A stretch of DNA of 61,472 nt from the NCBI RefSeq assembly GCF_014490485.1, contig NZ_JACTVA010000031.1:1-61472 (forward strand). Direction: 5' to 3'. The notes under the pieces were generated by a model. The model ran no database searches. It saw only the letters and a program-made list of their open reading frames with translations, and was not told the origin of the DNA. Made by a program: the position numbers and the translations under genes. Source of the stretch: Teichococcus aerophilus (GTDB lineage Bacteria > Pseudomonadota > Alphaproteobacteria > Acetobacterales > Acetobacteraceae). This document shows positions 18,252 through 26,712 of this stretch, piece by piece (within the stretch, counting starts at the first letter, position 1; the number at the start of each line of letters is the position of its first letter).

Positions 18252-18772
18252 GGCGCGGCAGGCTCCTGGCGTGCGGTCAGGGATTCGGCAGGGGGCACCA
18301 CGGGCATCGGTGCCTCCTCCTCCCGCGCGGGCGCAGCCATGGCGTCCAGTGCGAGGGTGCGGGAGAGCGGCTCGAAGAACAGGCTGCGGTAAAAGAGGGC
18401 GTCATCCACCTGGGCGTCGCCCTTGGGGACCGGCACCAGCGCGTTGGCGCGCACCACGGTTTGGCTGTTGCCGCGCGGGTAGGCCGAGGCGGTCATGCGC
18501 AGGCGGCCCGCCTTCACCGCCGTGACGGTACCGGCTTCGGGCGAGACCCGGGTGATGGCGTAGCCGTGGTCCTGCAGGGTAGCGATCGAAGCGCGCAGGA
18601 CCCGATTCTGGTCCGGTGTGTCAAAGGTCCGGGACTGGATGTCCCGCAATTCGACCGCGCTGCGGGTGCTGGCGATGACGGGCCTGTCGGCTTGCCCGAC
18701 AGCGCAGGCGCCCAGCAGGGCGATCAGGGAGAGGGCAGGCAGGCGGAGGGCCCGCGCGATACGCGAGCTCAT
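18248..18772 (-). CDS. Small lipoprotein B of the operon
   Basis: 174 aa; signal with lipobox LLGAC at about 19-23. The mature domain starts STRSAVELRDIQSRTFDTPD and continues NRVLRASIATLQDHGYAI... and YPRGNSQTVVRANALV, paralogous to gene E. The C-terminal 30 residues are acidic and Pro-rich (REEEAPMPVVPPAES). ATGA overlaps at both borders link it to A and C. Probably a periplasm-facing lipid-anchored protein; function unknown. Confidence 0.85.
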   Translation of the reverse strand: MSSRIARALRLPALSLIALLGACAVGQADRPVIASTRSAVELRDIQSRTFDTPDQNRVLRASIATLQDHGYAITRVSPEAGTVTAVKAGRLRMTASAYPRGNSQTVVRANALVPVPKGDAQVDDALFYRSLFFEPLSRTLALDAMAAPAREEEAPMPVVPPAESLTARQEPAAP

Positions 18773-19335
18773 ACCGCGCTCCCCTGCGCTGCGAGGCTTT
18801 GGCCCAGCTTCTCGAAGAATTCGCGCTGCAGTTCGGGCGCGTTGAGGGCCTCGTGGCGCACCATGCCGCGGTTGTCGCCGATCAGGCGCTCGAACGAGAC
18901 GCGCATGGCCACGGTCCGTGGGGCGGCGCCTGGGGGCAACGGCACAGCGCTGCCTTCGGGCCAGGTCGTCACCGTCAGGCGGATCATCTGATCGGTGTCC
19001 CACCGGGCGTTGGCCGCGCCGAACAGCACCGCCATCACGATGGCACCGGCCACCTGGCCGGCCTCAGTCGCATCGCGGGACTTGGTGCCGGCGAGGACAC
19101 CAGCGCCGGCGGAGGATTCGCTGACGGTGTAGCCCAGGTCCTGCATCACCTGTGTGGCCTCGGCGAGCAGAGTGGCTTCGTCACCCTGCAGGCGCCGCGT
19201 CTCGGCCTCGCGGATTTGTGCGGCCTGCTCTGGCGGCTTGCCGATCTGCATGGCGAGTTCATTGGGATTGACGCAGGCGGTGAGCATGGTAGCCGACAGG
19301 AGTGCGGCGGTGGCTCGGCGGAATGTTCGGGTCAC
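18769..19335 (-). CDS. Small lipoprotein A, first gene of the operon
   Basis: 188 aa from a GTG at 19333-19335 (V-TRTFRRATAALLSATMLTAC; lipobox LTAC). An ATG further upstream would put extra polar sequence before the signal peptide, so GTG is preferred. The mature part has a charged helix (QAAQIREAETRRLQGDEATLL), then ATQVMQDLGYTVSESSAGAG and a hydrophobic stretch (GAIVMAVLFGAANA). It is paralogous to gene D. Upstream, GTAAC-GGTTT-GTTAC at 19348-19362 is a small inverted repeat near the start and could be an operator. Confidence 0.82.
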   Translation of the reverse strand: MTRTFRRATAALLSATMLTACVNPNELAMQIGKPPEQAAQIREAETRRLQGDEATLLAEATQVMQDLGYTVSESSAGAGVLAGTKSRDATEAGQVAGAIVMAVLFGAANARWDTDQMIRLTVTTWPEGSAVPLPPGAAPRTVAMRVSFERLIGDNRGMVRHEALNAPELQREFFEKLGQSLAAQGSAV

Positions 19336-19347
19336 GGGACGCTCGAT

Positions 19348-19362
19348 GTAACGGTTTGTTAC
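19348..19362. promoter_or_regulatory. Short inverted repeat before the lipoprotein operon
   Basis: GTAAC-5 nt-GTTAC, 13 nt upstream of the GTG start of lipoprotein A. The surrounding ~60 bp are AT-richer than the neighbourhood, as expected for the promoter between this operon and the divergent gene at 19508. The size fits a TetR-like or similar half-site pair, but the arms are short and this may be chance. Confidence 0.35.
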
Positions 19363-19507
19363 TAATATTCGCCTAACGAAATCGTGAGCGCAAGCAACCC
19401 TGACGAGAAATTCTCCAGGCTCAGTTTTTGAATCCGCAACCACTGGGTGGCCACTCGCGCTAGCTTTCGCGAGTGAAACGAAGCTCACCGCTTTGCAGAG
19501 AAACGCC

Positions 19508-20725
19508 ATGTCCCAGTTTCAGCCTGTTTCCGACGAAGTGCGATCCGATGCCACGCTGGCCTTCCTGGCCCTGGCGGGTGAGACCGTGTGGTCGGAACGG
19601 ATGGCGGATCTGGCCCGGCGGGCGCGGCCGACCTCCTGGCGCGGGCGGGCCGCGCAGCAGCGGCACGCGCTGGAGCTGATCCTCTCCCGCCTGGCGAAGC
19701 CCGAGGCGCATGGCAAGCCGCCAGGGGTGGCCGAGCGGGTGTTGCTGGGCCTGGCGCGGGATGCCGTGGCGCTTTCCGACACCCTGCCCGCCGAGCCGCG
19801 GGAGCGGTTGCGGGCCCAATTGCTGCAAGGCCTGACCGGCGAGGCCACGCTGATCCCGCTGTTCCACTTGTTGCGGGAAGCCGCGCGCCAGCGTGCCCGC
19901 GGCTTCGAGGTGCGCTTCACCGGCCTGACCGACGGCACCCCGCACGACCTGCTGCTGCTGCGCGACGGCGTGGAGGCCGAACTGGCCTGCGAGACCGTCT
20001 CGGCCGAGGAAGGCCGCCCGGTGCTGCGGGGCGACTGGTGCGCGCTGATGGACGGCATCAACCCCGGCCTGCAAACCTGGCTGGCGGCGCATCCTGGCCG
20101 CTACCTGCTGAAGATGACCCTGCCGGAAGGCATTCAGGGGCCGGAGCAGCTGGCGGAGCTGCAGCGCCGCGTCTCCGCCCTGCTGGAGGCCGAGAAGCGG
20201 CAGGATGCCTCGGCCGCCGCCGTGCTGAAGCTGGACCCGCTGGTGCTGGCCGGCGCCCAGATGGCCGCGCGCGGCGACCTGCCGGGGCGGCTGCGCGCGC
20301 AGTTCGGCCCGGATGCGCACCTGGCGGTGACCGGCGATGCCTCGGCCGGCAGCCTGTTCGTGATGGCGGCCCAGGCCGGGCAGAGCAACGCCGTGCCCGA
20401 CGCCGTGGTGCGGCGGCTGGCCATCGCCGCCGGGCAACGGCTGACCGGCAGCCGGCCCGGCATCCTCTCGGTATTCCTGGAGGATGTGGAGCGGCAGGAA
20501 TGGCAGCGCCTGCGGGAATCGCTGCACATGGAAGGCGCCATCCGCCGCTTCTTCACCACCGGGGCCGGGCGGCCGCTGGCCGCCGTTTCCTGCGTCACCC
20601 GGCTGGAGATGTTCGGCGCCCAGCCGCCTGGCGCGGTGGAAGGCGGCGAGCTGCGCTTCCGCAACCCGGTGCACCCCGCCGCCGGGTGCGTGGTGCTGGC
20701 ACCGGCCATCGCCTCCTGCAGCTGA
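19508..20725 (+). CDS. Hypothetical protein with a nuclease-like but degenerate motif
   Basis: A 405-aa soluble protein that I cannot place firmly. The first ~130 residues are helical and Arg/Ala-rich. A beta-rich section follows (RGFEVRFTGLTDGTPHDLLL, then GVEAELACETVSAEEGRPV at 154-172). This resembles PD-(D/E)XK nuclease-fold proteins of the VExECKTVSxDxGR type, with Asp147 as the first acid, but the E-x-K position reads A160-C161-E162, so the catalytic pair seems lost. The rest is a mixed alpha/beta C-terminal half. Start at ATG 19508 (MSQFQPVSDEV). Divergent from the lipoprotein operon. The nuclease-fold link is inference. Confidence 0.8.
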   Translation: MSQFQPVSDEVRSDATLAFLALAGETVWSERMADLARRARPTSWRGRAAQQRHALELILSRLAKPEAHGKPPGVAERVLLGLARDAVALSDTLPAEPRERLRAQLLQGLTGEATLIPLFHLLREAARQRARGFEVRFTGLTDGTPHDLLLLRDGVEAELACETVSAEEGRPVLRGDWCALMDGINPGLQTWLAAHPGRYLLKMTLPEGIQGPEQLAELQRRVSALLEAEKRQDASAAAVLKLDPLVLAGAQMAARGDLPGRLRAQFGPDAHLAVTGDASAGSLFVMAAQAGQSNAVPDAVVRRLAIAAGQRLTGSRPGILSVFLEDVERQEWQRLRESLHMEGAIRRFFTTGAGRPLAAVSCVTRLEMFGAQPPGAVEGGELRFRNPVHPAAGCVVLAPAIASCS

Positions 20726-20810
20726 AGCTTCATGTTACGGCTTGGTTGCACGAAGTCGTGATCGGGAATCGGCGGAATCGTCTCATCGTTCTGACACTTT
20801 CCAGGGTCTT

Positions 20811-20834
20811 ATTGCGTTGCATCACAACCGCAAT
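20811..20834. promoter_or_regulatory. Imperfect palindrome upstream of the 50-aa gene
   Basis: ATTGCG-TTG ... CAAC-CGCAAT, 22 nt before the small ORF start. It could be an operator or a 5'-UTR hairpin. No other signal supports either reading. Confidence 0.35.
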
Positions 20835-20855
20835 GCGACCCGAGGCCTTGGCACC

Positions 20856-21008
20856 ATGTCCGAACGTGAAATGGAAGCGAAGCTGATCGAGCTGGATCGG
20901 CTGTTGAATGATCCGGAGGTCCAGATGGACCCGCACCGGGTGTGGAAGCTGCTCTCCGAAATCTCCGGTGCCGCCAAGCCCGTGATGCAGACGGCCGTGG
21001 CCGCCTGA
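20856..21008 (+). CDS. 50-aa small protein
   Basis: MSEREMEAKLIELDRLLNDP... is a highly charged, helical 50-aa product; the middle (LDRLLNDPEVQMDPHRVWKL) is reminiscent of the N-terminal helices of peptide-chain release factors but is too short to be one. It is separated by 130 bp from the preceding gene, has the codon bias of the region and is followed within 20 nt by a strong terminator hairpin, all of which support a real gene. Cytoplasmic, function unknown. Confidence 0.65.
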   Translation: MSEREMEAKLIELDRLLNDPEVQMDPHRVWKLLSEISGAAKPVMQTAVAA

Positions 21009-21024
21009 ACGACTGACCTCCTCC

Positions 21025-21053
21025 ACCCTGGCCGCCCCCTCAGCGGCCAGGGT
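21025..21053 (+). terminator. Hairpin terminator after the 50-aa gene
   Basis: An 11-bp perfect stem ACCCTGGCCGC/GCGGCCAGGGT with a 7-nt loop, 16 nt after the stop. A second hairpin follows at 21067-21087 (GGCCTGCGT-GGA-ACGCAGGCC). The T-run is short, so termination may be partly Rho-assisted. Confidence 0.7.
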
Positions 21054-21199
21054 GTTCCCGCCTCGCGGCCTGCGTGGAACGCAGGCCTGCGGTTGAGGCA
21101 AAAACCTTCCATCCCTATCCGATACGCAACGTGAGACTGCCTTGAGCGGTGTCGCGCTTTTTGCGCTTTTTTGATGGGCGAAGCGGATCGTGGAAGCGG

Positions 21200-21430
21200 A
21201 AGGCCGGGGAAAGAATTCCCCGGACCCCTTCTTTTTTCTGCGAGTTTGGCGTGGCGCCTCAGGACTGAGAGCGGGCGCTGCTTGGTGATTTCAATAATGG
21301 GCCACGAGGGCTGAACCCGCAGTCGCCGGAGGTCCAACCCAGCAGTCTCTCAAGCGCACCGCTTCAACAGCCACGCCGGCAAACTCGAAAAAAGGAAAGA
21401 AGGGGTCCGGGGAATTCTTTCCCCGGCCTT
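21200..21430. repeat. Family A inverted-terminator repeat, copy A7 (core inverted)
   Basis: Both terminal hairpins are near consensus. Core in reverse direction: TTTGGCGTGGCGCCTCAGGA then GGGCTGAACCCGCAGTCGCC; the inner palindrome is cut short (CGCCGGAGGTCCAAC). It lies between convergent transcripts; the right border is 11 nt after the tlyA stop. Confidence 0.88.
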
Positions 21431-21441
21431 CCCGCTTCCCT

Positions 21442-22191
21442 TCAGCCCGGCGCCCCGGCCTTCCGCGCTGCGATGAGGAATTCGCGGTTGCCTTCCGGCC
21501 CCAGGATGGGGCTGGCCTCGATGCCGAGCACGGTCCAGTCCGGCAGGGTTTTCCACCACGCTTCGATGGTGTCGCAGACGGCCTGGTGGACGGCCGGGTC
21601 ACGGACGACGCCGCCTTTGCCGACCTTGTCCGGGCCGGCCTCGAATTGTGGCTTGATCAGTGCCACGGCCCAGGCACCGGGGGCGGCCAGGGCCAGGGCG
21701 GCGGGCAGCACGGTGGCCAGGCCGATGAAGCTGGCGTCGCAGACGACGATGCCCGGGGCTTCGGGGATGTGGGTGGCGTCCAGGCGGCGGGCATTGGTTT
21801 TTTCCAGCACCACCACGCGGTCGTCGCTGCGCAGTTTCCAGGCGAGTTGGCCGTGGCCGACATCCACCGCGTAGACCTTGGTGGCGCCATGGTGCAGCAG
21901 CACGTCGGTGAAGCCGCCGGTGGAGGCCCCGACATCGACGGCGATGCGGCCTGCGGGGGAGAGGGCGAAGTGCTCCAGCGCGTGGGAGAGCTTCATACCG
22001 CCGCGGGAGACCCAGGGGTGTTCCTGGCCCTTCACTTCCAGCGGCATGTCCTCGGCCACCGGCTGGCCGGGCTTGTCCACCCGCCTGGTGTTGGAGAAGA
22101 CCTTGCCGGCCATGATGAGGGCCTGGGCGCGGGTGCGGGTTTCCACCAGCCCGCGCTCCACCAGCGCCTGGTCGGCGCGCAGCTTGGCCAT
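21442..22191 (-). CDS. tlyA: TlyA family rRNA (cytidine-2'-O)-methyltransferase
   Basis: A 249-aa protein with an N-terminal S4 RNA-binding domain (RADQALVERGLVETRTRAQA) and a FtsJ-like methyltransferase (motif I VDVGASTGGFTDVLL; VSRGGMKLSHAL before it; CDASFIGL; KPQFEAGPDKVGKGGVV). TlyA methylates 16S and/or 23S rRNA and affects capreomycin sensitivity in mycobacteria. It is the last gene of the xseB-ispA-dxs cluster, as in many alphaproteobacteria; its start is 1 nt from the stop of the upstream small gene. Confidence 0.94.
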   Translation of the reverse strand: MAKLRADQALVERGLVETRTRAQALIMAGKVFSNTRRVDKPGQPVAEDMPLEVKGQEHPWVSRGGMKLSHALEHFALSPAGRIAVDVGASTGGFTDVLLHHGATKVYAVDVGHGQLAWKLRSDDRVVVLEKTNARRLDATHIPEAPGIVVCDASFIGLATVLPAALALAAPGAWAVALIKPQFEAGPDKVGKGGVVRDPAVHQAVCDTIEAWWKTLPDWTVLGIEASPILGPEGNREFLIAARKAGAPG

Positions 22192-22192
22192 G

Positions 22193-22474
22193 TCAGTGCA
22201 GCTTCGGGCGGGTGGCGGGGTCGGGGGTGCCTTCCCAGCCGGGGAAGCCGTCCTCGAAGCCGGCTTCGTCCAGCTCGCAATCCCAGATGCGCCAGCCATC
22301 CGGCCAGTCGATGAAGCCTTCCTTGTCCCGCCGGGCATCGAGCGCGGCCTGAGCCAGCTCCTGGGTAGAGAACAGGCCGATGCGCAGGCCGTTCACCTCG
22401 TCCCAGTCGATCTCGTCATCATCGACGCCGGGGCCGAGCTGGTAGTGCCACAGCTCGAAGACGATCATGCTCAT
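22193..22474 (-). CDS. Small acidic protein between dxs and tlyA (DUF7336-like)
   Basis: 93 aa, strongly acidic (VDDDEIDWDEVNG), with the pattern GLFSTQELAQAALDARRDKEGF and WPDGWRIWDCELDEAGFEDGF. This matches the general layout of small DUF7336-type proteins (IGxYSSxEEAxAA...GFxDYPDGFxIxxYELD...WxEGF), so I suggest that link with moderate trust. The ATG at 22474 gives MSMIVFELWHYQLG. It is 13 nt from dxs and 1 nt from tlyA, hence co-transcribed. Function unknown. Confidence 0.75.
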   Translation of the reverse strand: MSMIVFELWHYQLGPGVDDDEIDWDEVNGLRIGLFSTQELAQAALDARRDKEGFIDWPDGWRIWDCELDEAGFEDGFPGWEGTPDPATRPKLH

Positions 22475-22487
22475 GCGCGCCTCCCCT

Positions 22488-24530
22488 TCACGCCCGGGCC
22501 GGGGCGATGGCGGCGCCGCGGCCATCGCCCAGCGCGGCCAGGGCATTGGCGACGATGGAGCGGGCGGAGAGGCCTGCGGCGTCGTACTGCGCCTTGGGCG
22601 TCTCGTGGTCGATGAAGGTGTCGGGCAGGCACATCGGGCGGAACTTGAGCCCGGAATCGAACGCGCCCTTCCAGGCGAGGTGCTGCATGACCAGGCCGCC
22701 GAAGCCGCAGACGGAGCCTTCCTCCAGCGTGATTAGCACCTCGTGCTCCCGCGCCAGGCGCTCGACCAGCGCGGTATCCAGCGGCTTGGCGAAGCGGGCA
22801 TCGGCGACGGTGCAGGAGAGGCCGCGCGCCGCCAGTTCCTCCGCCGCGCGCAGGCATTCCTCAAGCCGGGTGCCGTAGGAGAGCAGGGCGACGGTGGTGC
22901 CTTCGCGCAGCACGCGGCCGCGGCCGATCTCGATGGGCGTGCCGCGGGCGGGCACCTCGGCATGGCCGAAGCCCTCCCCGCGCGGGAAGCGGAAGGCGAT
23001 GGGGCCGTCGTCGAAGGCGGCGGAGGTGGCGACCATGTGGGCCAGCTCCACCTCATCCGACGGCGCCATCAGCACCATCTGCGGGATACAGCCGAGATAG
23101 GCGATGTCGTAGGCGCCGGCATGGGTGGCGCCGTCCGCGCCCACCAGCCCGGCGCGGTCCAGCGCGAAGCGCACCGGCAGGTTCTGCAGCGCGACGTCGT
23201 GCACCACCTGGTCGTAGGCGCGCTGCAGGAAGGTCGAATAGATCGCCACGAAGGGCTTGATGCCTTCGGTCGCCAGGCCGGCGGCGAAGGTGACGGCGTG
23301 CTGCTCGGCGATGCCGACATCGAAGGTGCGCTTCGGGAAGCGTTTTGCGAAAGCGTCCAGCCCGGTGCCGGAGGGCATGGCGGCGGTGACGGCGACGATG
23401 CGGTCATCGCGCTCGGCCTCGGCGATCAGGGCCTTGGCGAACACATTCGTGTAAGTCGGCGGGCCGGGGGGCGCCTTGTTCTGCGCGCCGGTGACGACGT
23501 TGAACTTGGCGACGGCGTGGTACTTGTCGCTGGCGGCCTCGGCCGGGGCGTAGCCCTTGCCCTTCTGGGTGACGACGTGCAGCAGCACCGGCGGCCCGGC
23601 CTCGGCATCGCGCAGGTTGCGCAGCAGCGGCAGCAGGTGGTCCATGTTGTGGCCGTCGATCGGGCCCACGTAGTAGAAGCCCAGTTCCTCGAACAGCGTG
23701 CCGCCGGTCAGCATGCCGCGGGCGAATTCGTCGGCGCGGCGGGCGGCGCGTTCCAGCGGCGCGGGGAAGCGGCGGGCCACCTTGGCCATCACTTCGCGCA
23801 GCGACAGGAAGGGGCGCGAGGAGATCAGGCGCGAGAGGTAGGAGGACATGGCGCCGACGGGCGGCGCGATGGACATGTCGTTGTCGTTCAGCACGACGAT
23901 GAGGCGGGAGCGCATGGCGCCGGCGTTGTTCATCGCCTCATAGGCCATGCCGGCGCTCATCGCGCCGTCGCCGATCACGGCGATGACGTTCTGGTCGCCG
24001 CGCTTCTCGCCCGGCTTGCGCAGCAGGTCCCGCGCCACCGCCATGCCGAGGCCGGCGGAGATGGAGGTGGAGGAGTGCGCGGCGCCGAAGGGGTCGTACT
24101 CGCTCTCGGACCGCCGGGTGAAGCCGGAGAGGCCGCCGCCCTGGCGCAGGGTGCGGATGCGGTCCCGCCGCCCGGTGAGGATCTTGTGGGGGTAGGCCTG
24201 GTGGCCGACATCCCAGATCAGCTTGTCCTTCGGCGTGTCGAACACCGCGTGGATGGCCACTGTGAGTTCCACCACGCCCAGGCTGGCGCCCAGGTGGCCA
24301 CCGGTCTGGCTGACGGCGTGCACCGTCTCCGCCCGCAATTCCGCCGCCACCTGCTTCAGCTGCTCGGCGGAAAAGTTCTTCAGGTCCGCCGGCACGCGCA
24401 CGCGGTCCAGCATCGGCGTGGCCGGGGCGGGGTTTACGGGCGGGGTACTGGCGGCCGCAGGACTGGAGGTCGGAGGACTGGCGGCCGGGGGATTGGGCGT
24501 CGGACGATTGGAGGTCGGAGACTGGGTCAT
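22488..24530 (-). CDS. dxs: 1-deoxy-D-xylulose-5-phosphate synthase
   Basis: Dxs condenses pyruvate and glyceraldehyde-3-phosphate with thiamine diphosphate, the first step of the MEP isoprenoid route. The 680-aa protein has [33 protein letters not shown], the ThDP motif ([20 protein letters not shown]), [18 protein letters not shown] and the pyrimidine-domain [21 protein letters not shown]. The first ~39 residues are an unusual Pro/Ser/Thr-rich five-residue repeat ahead of the canonical [13 protein letters not shown] start. The ATG at 24530 is supported by its TGATG overlap with the ispA stop; ATG 24413 is the alternative. Confidence 0.96.
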   Translation of the reverse strand: MTQSPTSNRPTPNPPAASPPTSSPAAASTPPVNPAPATPMLDRVRVPADLKNFSAEQLKQVAAELRAETVHAVSQTGGHLGASLGVVELTVAIHAVFDTPKDKLIWDVGHQAYPHKILTGRRDRIRTLRQGGGLSGFTRRSESEYDPFGAAHSSTSISAGLGMAVARDLLRKPGEKRGDQNVIAVIGDGAMSAGMAYEAMNNAGAMRSRLIVVLNDNDMSIAPPVGAMSSYLSRLISSRPFLSLREVMAKVARRFPAPLERAARRADEFARGMLTGGTLFEELGFYYVGPIDGHNMDHLLPLLRNLRDAEAGPPVLLHVVTQKGKGYAPAEAASDKYHAVAKFNVVTGAQNKAPPGPPTYTNVFAKALIAEAERDDRIVAVTAAMPSGTGLDAFAKRFPKRTFDVGIAEQHAVTFAAGLATEGIKPFVAIYSTFLQRAYDQVVHDVALQNLPVRFALDRAGLVGADGATHAGAYDIAYLGCIPQMVLMAPSDEVELAHMVATSAAFDDGPIAFRFPRGEGFGHAEVPARGTPIEIGRGRVLREGTTVALLSYGTRLEECLRAAEELAARGLSCTVADARFAKPLDTALVERLAREHEVLITLEEGSVCGFGGLVMQHLAWKGAFDSGLKFRPMCLPDTFIDHETPKAQYDAAGLSARSIVANALAALGDGRGAAIAPARA
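24447..24523. repeat. 15-bp tandem repeat in the dxs 5' end
   Basis: Five imperfect 15-bp units of the form ACTGG(A/C)GG(T/C)CGGAGG. They encode the Pro-rich N-terminal tail of Dxs as successive five-residue blocks (for example [20 protein letters not shown]). A unit length divisible by three keeps the frame if copy number changes. Confidence 0.8.
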
Positions 24531-25459
24531 CAGGACCTCCGGGCGATGGTGTAATCGGCGAGCATGCGTAACAGATCGGCACGCTCCCCCAGGCTGTCGA
24601 GGTGGTCGCGCGCCTGTTCGGCCAGTCTTTCGGCCTGGGCACGGGCGCGTTCCAGCCCCAGCAGGCCGACCAGGGTGGCCTTGCCGGCGTCCTCGTCCTT
24701 GCCAGTGCGCTTGCCGGTTTCCTCGGCCGTGGCGGTCGCGTCCAGCACGTCGTCAGCGATCTGGAAGGCGGCGCCGAGGTCGCGCCCATAGGCGCAGAGC
24801 GCGTGGCGCTGGCGATCGGGCGCCTTGCCCAGGATGGCGCCGGCCTCGGCCGCGAACTCGATCAGCTTGCCGGTCTTGAGCAGTTGCAGGCGGCCGATGG
24901 AGGCCTCAGTGGGCGGGGTCTCCCCGTGCTCGGCCAGCATGTCCAGCATCTGGCCGCCGCACATGCCGCGCGGGCCGGCGGCGATGGCCAGGCGGCGCAC
25001 CAGCTCGATCCGCACGGCGGCGTCGGAATGGGTGTCCTCGTCCGCCAGCACGGCGAAGGCGTGGGCCTGCAGCGCATCGCCGGCCAGGATGGCGGTGGCC
25101 TCGCCGAAGGCTTTGTGGGTGGTGGGCTTGCCGCGGCGGATGTCGTCGTCATCCATCGCCGGCAGGTCGTCATGCACCAGGGAGTAGGCGTGCAGCATCT
25201 CGATCGCGGCGGCGACGCGGAGCGCGCTGGCGCGGGCGACGCCGAAGGGGCGGGCGGATTCCAGCACCAGGAAGCCCCGGATGCGCTTGCCGCCGCCCAG
25301 CGTGGCGTAGCGCATGGCGGTGGCCAGCGGCGCTTCCGGCCCTTCCTCGGGCGGCAGCATGGTGTCCAGCGTCTCCTCGATCTCCGCCGCCGCGTCGCGC
25401 AGCGCGGCGACGAGGGGGGAGAGGCTGCCGAGGCTGGGGGTGGCGGCGGCGGGGCTCAC
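24530..25459 (-). CDS. ispA: Polyprenyl (farnesyl) diphosphate synthase
   Basis: A 309-aa trans-prenyltransferase that builds geranyl/farnesyl diphosphate from IPP and DMAPP. First Asp-rich motif [17 protein letters not shown]; second motif [25 protein letters not shown] and [15 protein letters not shown] also present. The start is a GTG at 25457-25459 ([11 protein letters not shown]) that overlaps the xseB stop (GTGA). Directly followed by dxs, giving coordinated isoprenoid production. Confidence 0.94.
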   Translation of the reverse strand: MSPAAATPSLGSLSPLVAALRDAAAEIEETLDTMLPPEEGPEAPLATAMRYATLGGGKRIRGFLVLESARPFGVARASALRVAAAIEMLHAYSLVHDDLPAMDDDDIRRGKPTTHKAFGEATAILAGDALQAHAFAVLADEDTHSDAAVRIELVRRLAIAAGPRGMCGGQMLDMLAEHGETPPTEASIGRLQLLKTGKLIEFAAEAGAILGKAPDRQRHALCAYGRDLGAAFQIADDVLDATATAEETGKRTGKDEDAGKATLVGLLGLERARAQAERLAEQARDHLDSLGERADLLRMLADYTIARRS

Positions 25460-25731
25460 GTCAGGTCCCGCAGCGTGCCGCCGGCGACGATGGCCTGCAC
25501 CTTCTGCTCGGCCTCGGCCAGCTTGGCCTCGCAATGGCGGCGCAGCGCGGCGCCGCGCTCATAGTCGGCGATGGCTTCTTCCAGCTTGGCCTGGCCGCCT
25601 TCCAGCTTCTTCACGATGCCGTCCAGCTCCGCCAGCGCTGCCTCGAAGGAGAGGGCGGCGACGTCGTTGGGGTCGGCTTTCGCCGCGCGGGCCGCAACGG
25701 GTGCCTTGGGCTGGGACGGCGTGTCGGACAT
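25456..25731 (-). CDS. xseB: Exodeoxyribonuclease VII small subunit
   Basis: A 91-aa helical protein with LSFEAALAELDGIVKKLEGG, ADYERGAALRRHCEAKLAEAE and VQAIV, the standard XseB pattern. With XseA it degrades single-stranded DNA in the cytoplasm. ATG 25731 (MSDTPSQPKAP) is preferred over one four codons earlier because GAGG lies at a proper distance. It opens the ispA-dxs-tlyA block, 51 nt after the deacetylase gene. Confidence 0.94.
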   Translation of the reverse strand: MSDTPSQPKAPVAARAAKADPNDVAALSFEAALAELDGIVKKLEGGQAKLEEAIADYERGAALRRHCEAKLAEAEQKVQAIVAGGTLRDLT

Positions 25732-25782
25732 GAAGAACCTCAAACTCAGCAGGGCACGGGAATGGCCGGTGGGGCAGACCCC

Positions 25783-26712
25783 TCAGGCCATCAACGCGCG
25801 GACATGGGCGGCGGTCGATGTCGCCAGCGCATCCAGATCATAGCCGCCTTCCAGCAGGGAGACGACTCGCCCGCCGCAAAGGCGGTCGGCGATCCGGCAG
25901 ATTTCATGGGTCAGCCATCCGAAATCGGCCTCCCGCACCCGCAATTGGGCCAGCGGGTCCCGCGCATGGGCATCGAAGCCGGCGGAGAGCACCAGCAGGT
26001 CGGGCGCGAAGGCCTCCACCGCCGGCAGCAGGCGGTCCGCCCAGGCGGCGCGGAAGGCGGCGCCGTCCGCGCCCGGCGGCAGAGGCGCGTTGACGATATT
26101 GCCCACCCCCGTCTCCGACACGTCCCCGGTGCCGGGATAGCAGGGCGACTGGTGGCTGGAGGCGAACAGGATGGAAGGGTCGTCCCACACCGCCGCCTGG
26201 GTGCCGTTGCCGTGATGCACGTCGAAATCCAGGATGGCGACACGGGCCAGGCCGTGCGCCCGCTGCGCGTGCCGGGCGGCGATGACGGCGTTGCCGAAGA
26301 AGCAGAAGCCCATGGCGCGGGATGGCTCGGCATGGTGGCCGGGCGGGCGGGTGGCGCAGAAGGCGCGGCGGATGCTGGCATCCGTGCAGACCGCATCCAC
26401 CGCCGCCACCGCCGCGCCGGCGGCATGCAGGGCGGCCTCCGCGCTGGCGTGGTTCATGGCGGTGTCGCTATCCAGCGGCACGTAGCGGCCGGGCTGGGGG
26501 CGGATGGCCAGGATCTGCGCCACATAGTCCGGCGGGTGGGCCAGGCAGAGCTGCGCCTCGGTGGCGGGGGGCGCGACCTCCCGCAACAGATGGGCGAAAT
26601 CCTCGGCCTCCAGCGCCGAGAGCACGGCGCGCAGGCGGTCCGGGCTTTCCGGGTGGTCCTCGCTGTTCTGGTGGGCGAGGCAACTGTGGTGGGTCAGCAG
26701 CAGGACGCTCAT
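25783..26712 (-). CDS. Histone deacetylase-family (acetoin utilization type) protein
   Basis: A 309-aa arginase-fold zinc hydrolase. Signatures: HPESPDRLRAVLSAL at the N-terminus; TRPPGHHAEPSRAMGFCFFGN with the paired His; ILDFDVHHGNGTQ with zinc ligands Asp and His; VLSAGFDAHARDPL with the third zinc Asp; and SLLEGGYD. Bacterial members remove acetyl or other acyl groups from small amines or proteins. The ATG at 26712 overlaps the stop of the tusA-like gene. The substrate cannot be told from sequence. Confidence 0.93.
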   Translation of the reverse strand: MSVLLLTHHSCLAHQNSEDHPESPDRLRAVLSALEAEDFAHLLREVAPPATEAQLCLAHPPDYVAQILAIRPQPGRYVPLDSDTAMNHASAEAALHAAGAAVAAVDAVCTDASIRRAFCATRPPGHHAEPSRAMGFCFFGNAVIAARHAQRAHGLARVAILDFDVHHGNGTQAAVWDDPSILFASSHQSPCYPGTGDVSETGVGNIVNAPLPPGADGAAFRAAWADRLLPAVEAFAPDLLVLSAGFDAHARDPLAQLRVREADFGWLTHEICRIADRLCGGRVVSLLEGGYDLDALATSTAAHVRALMA

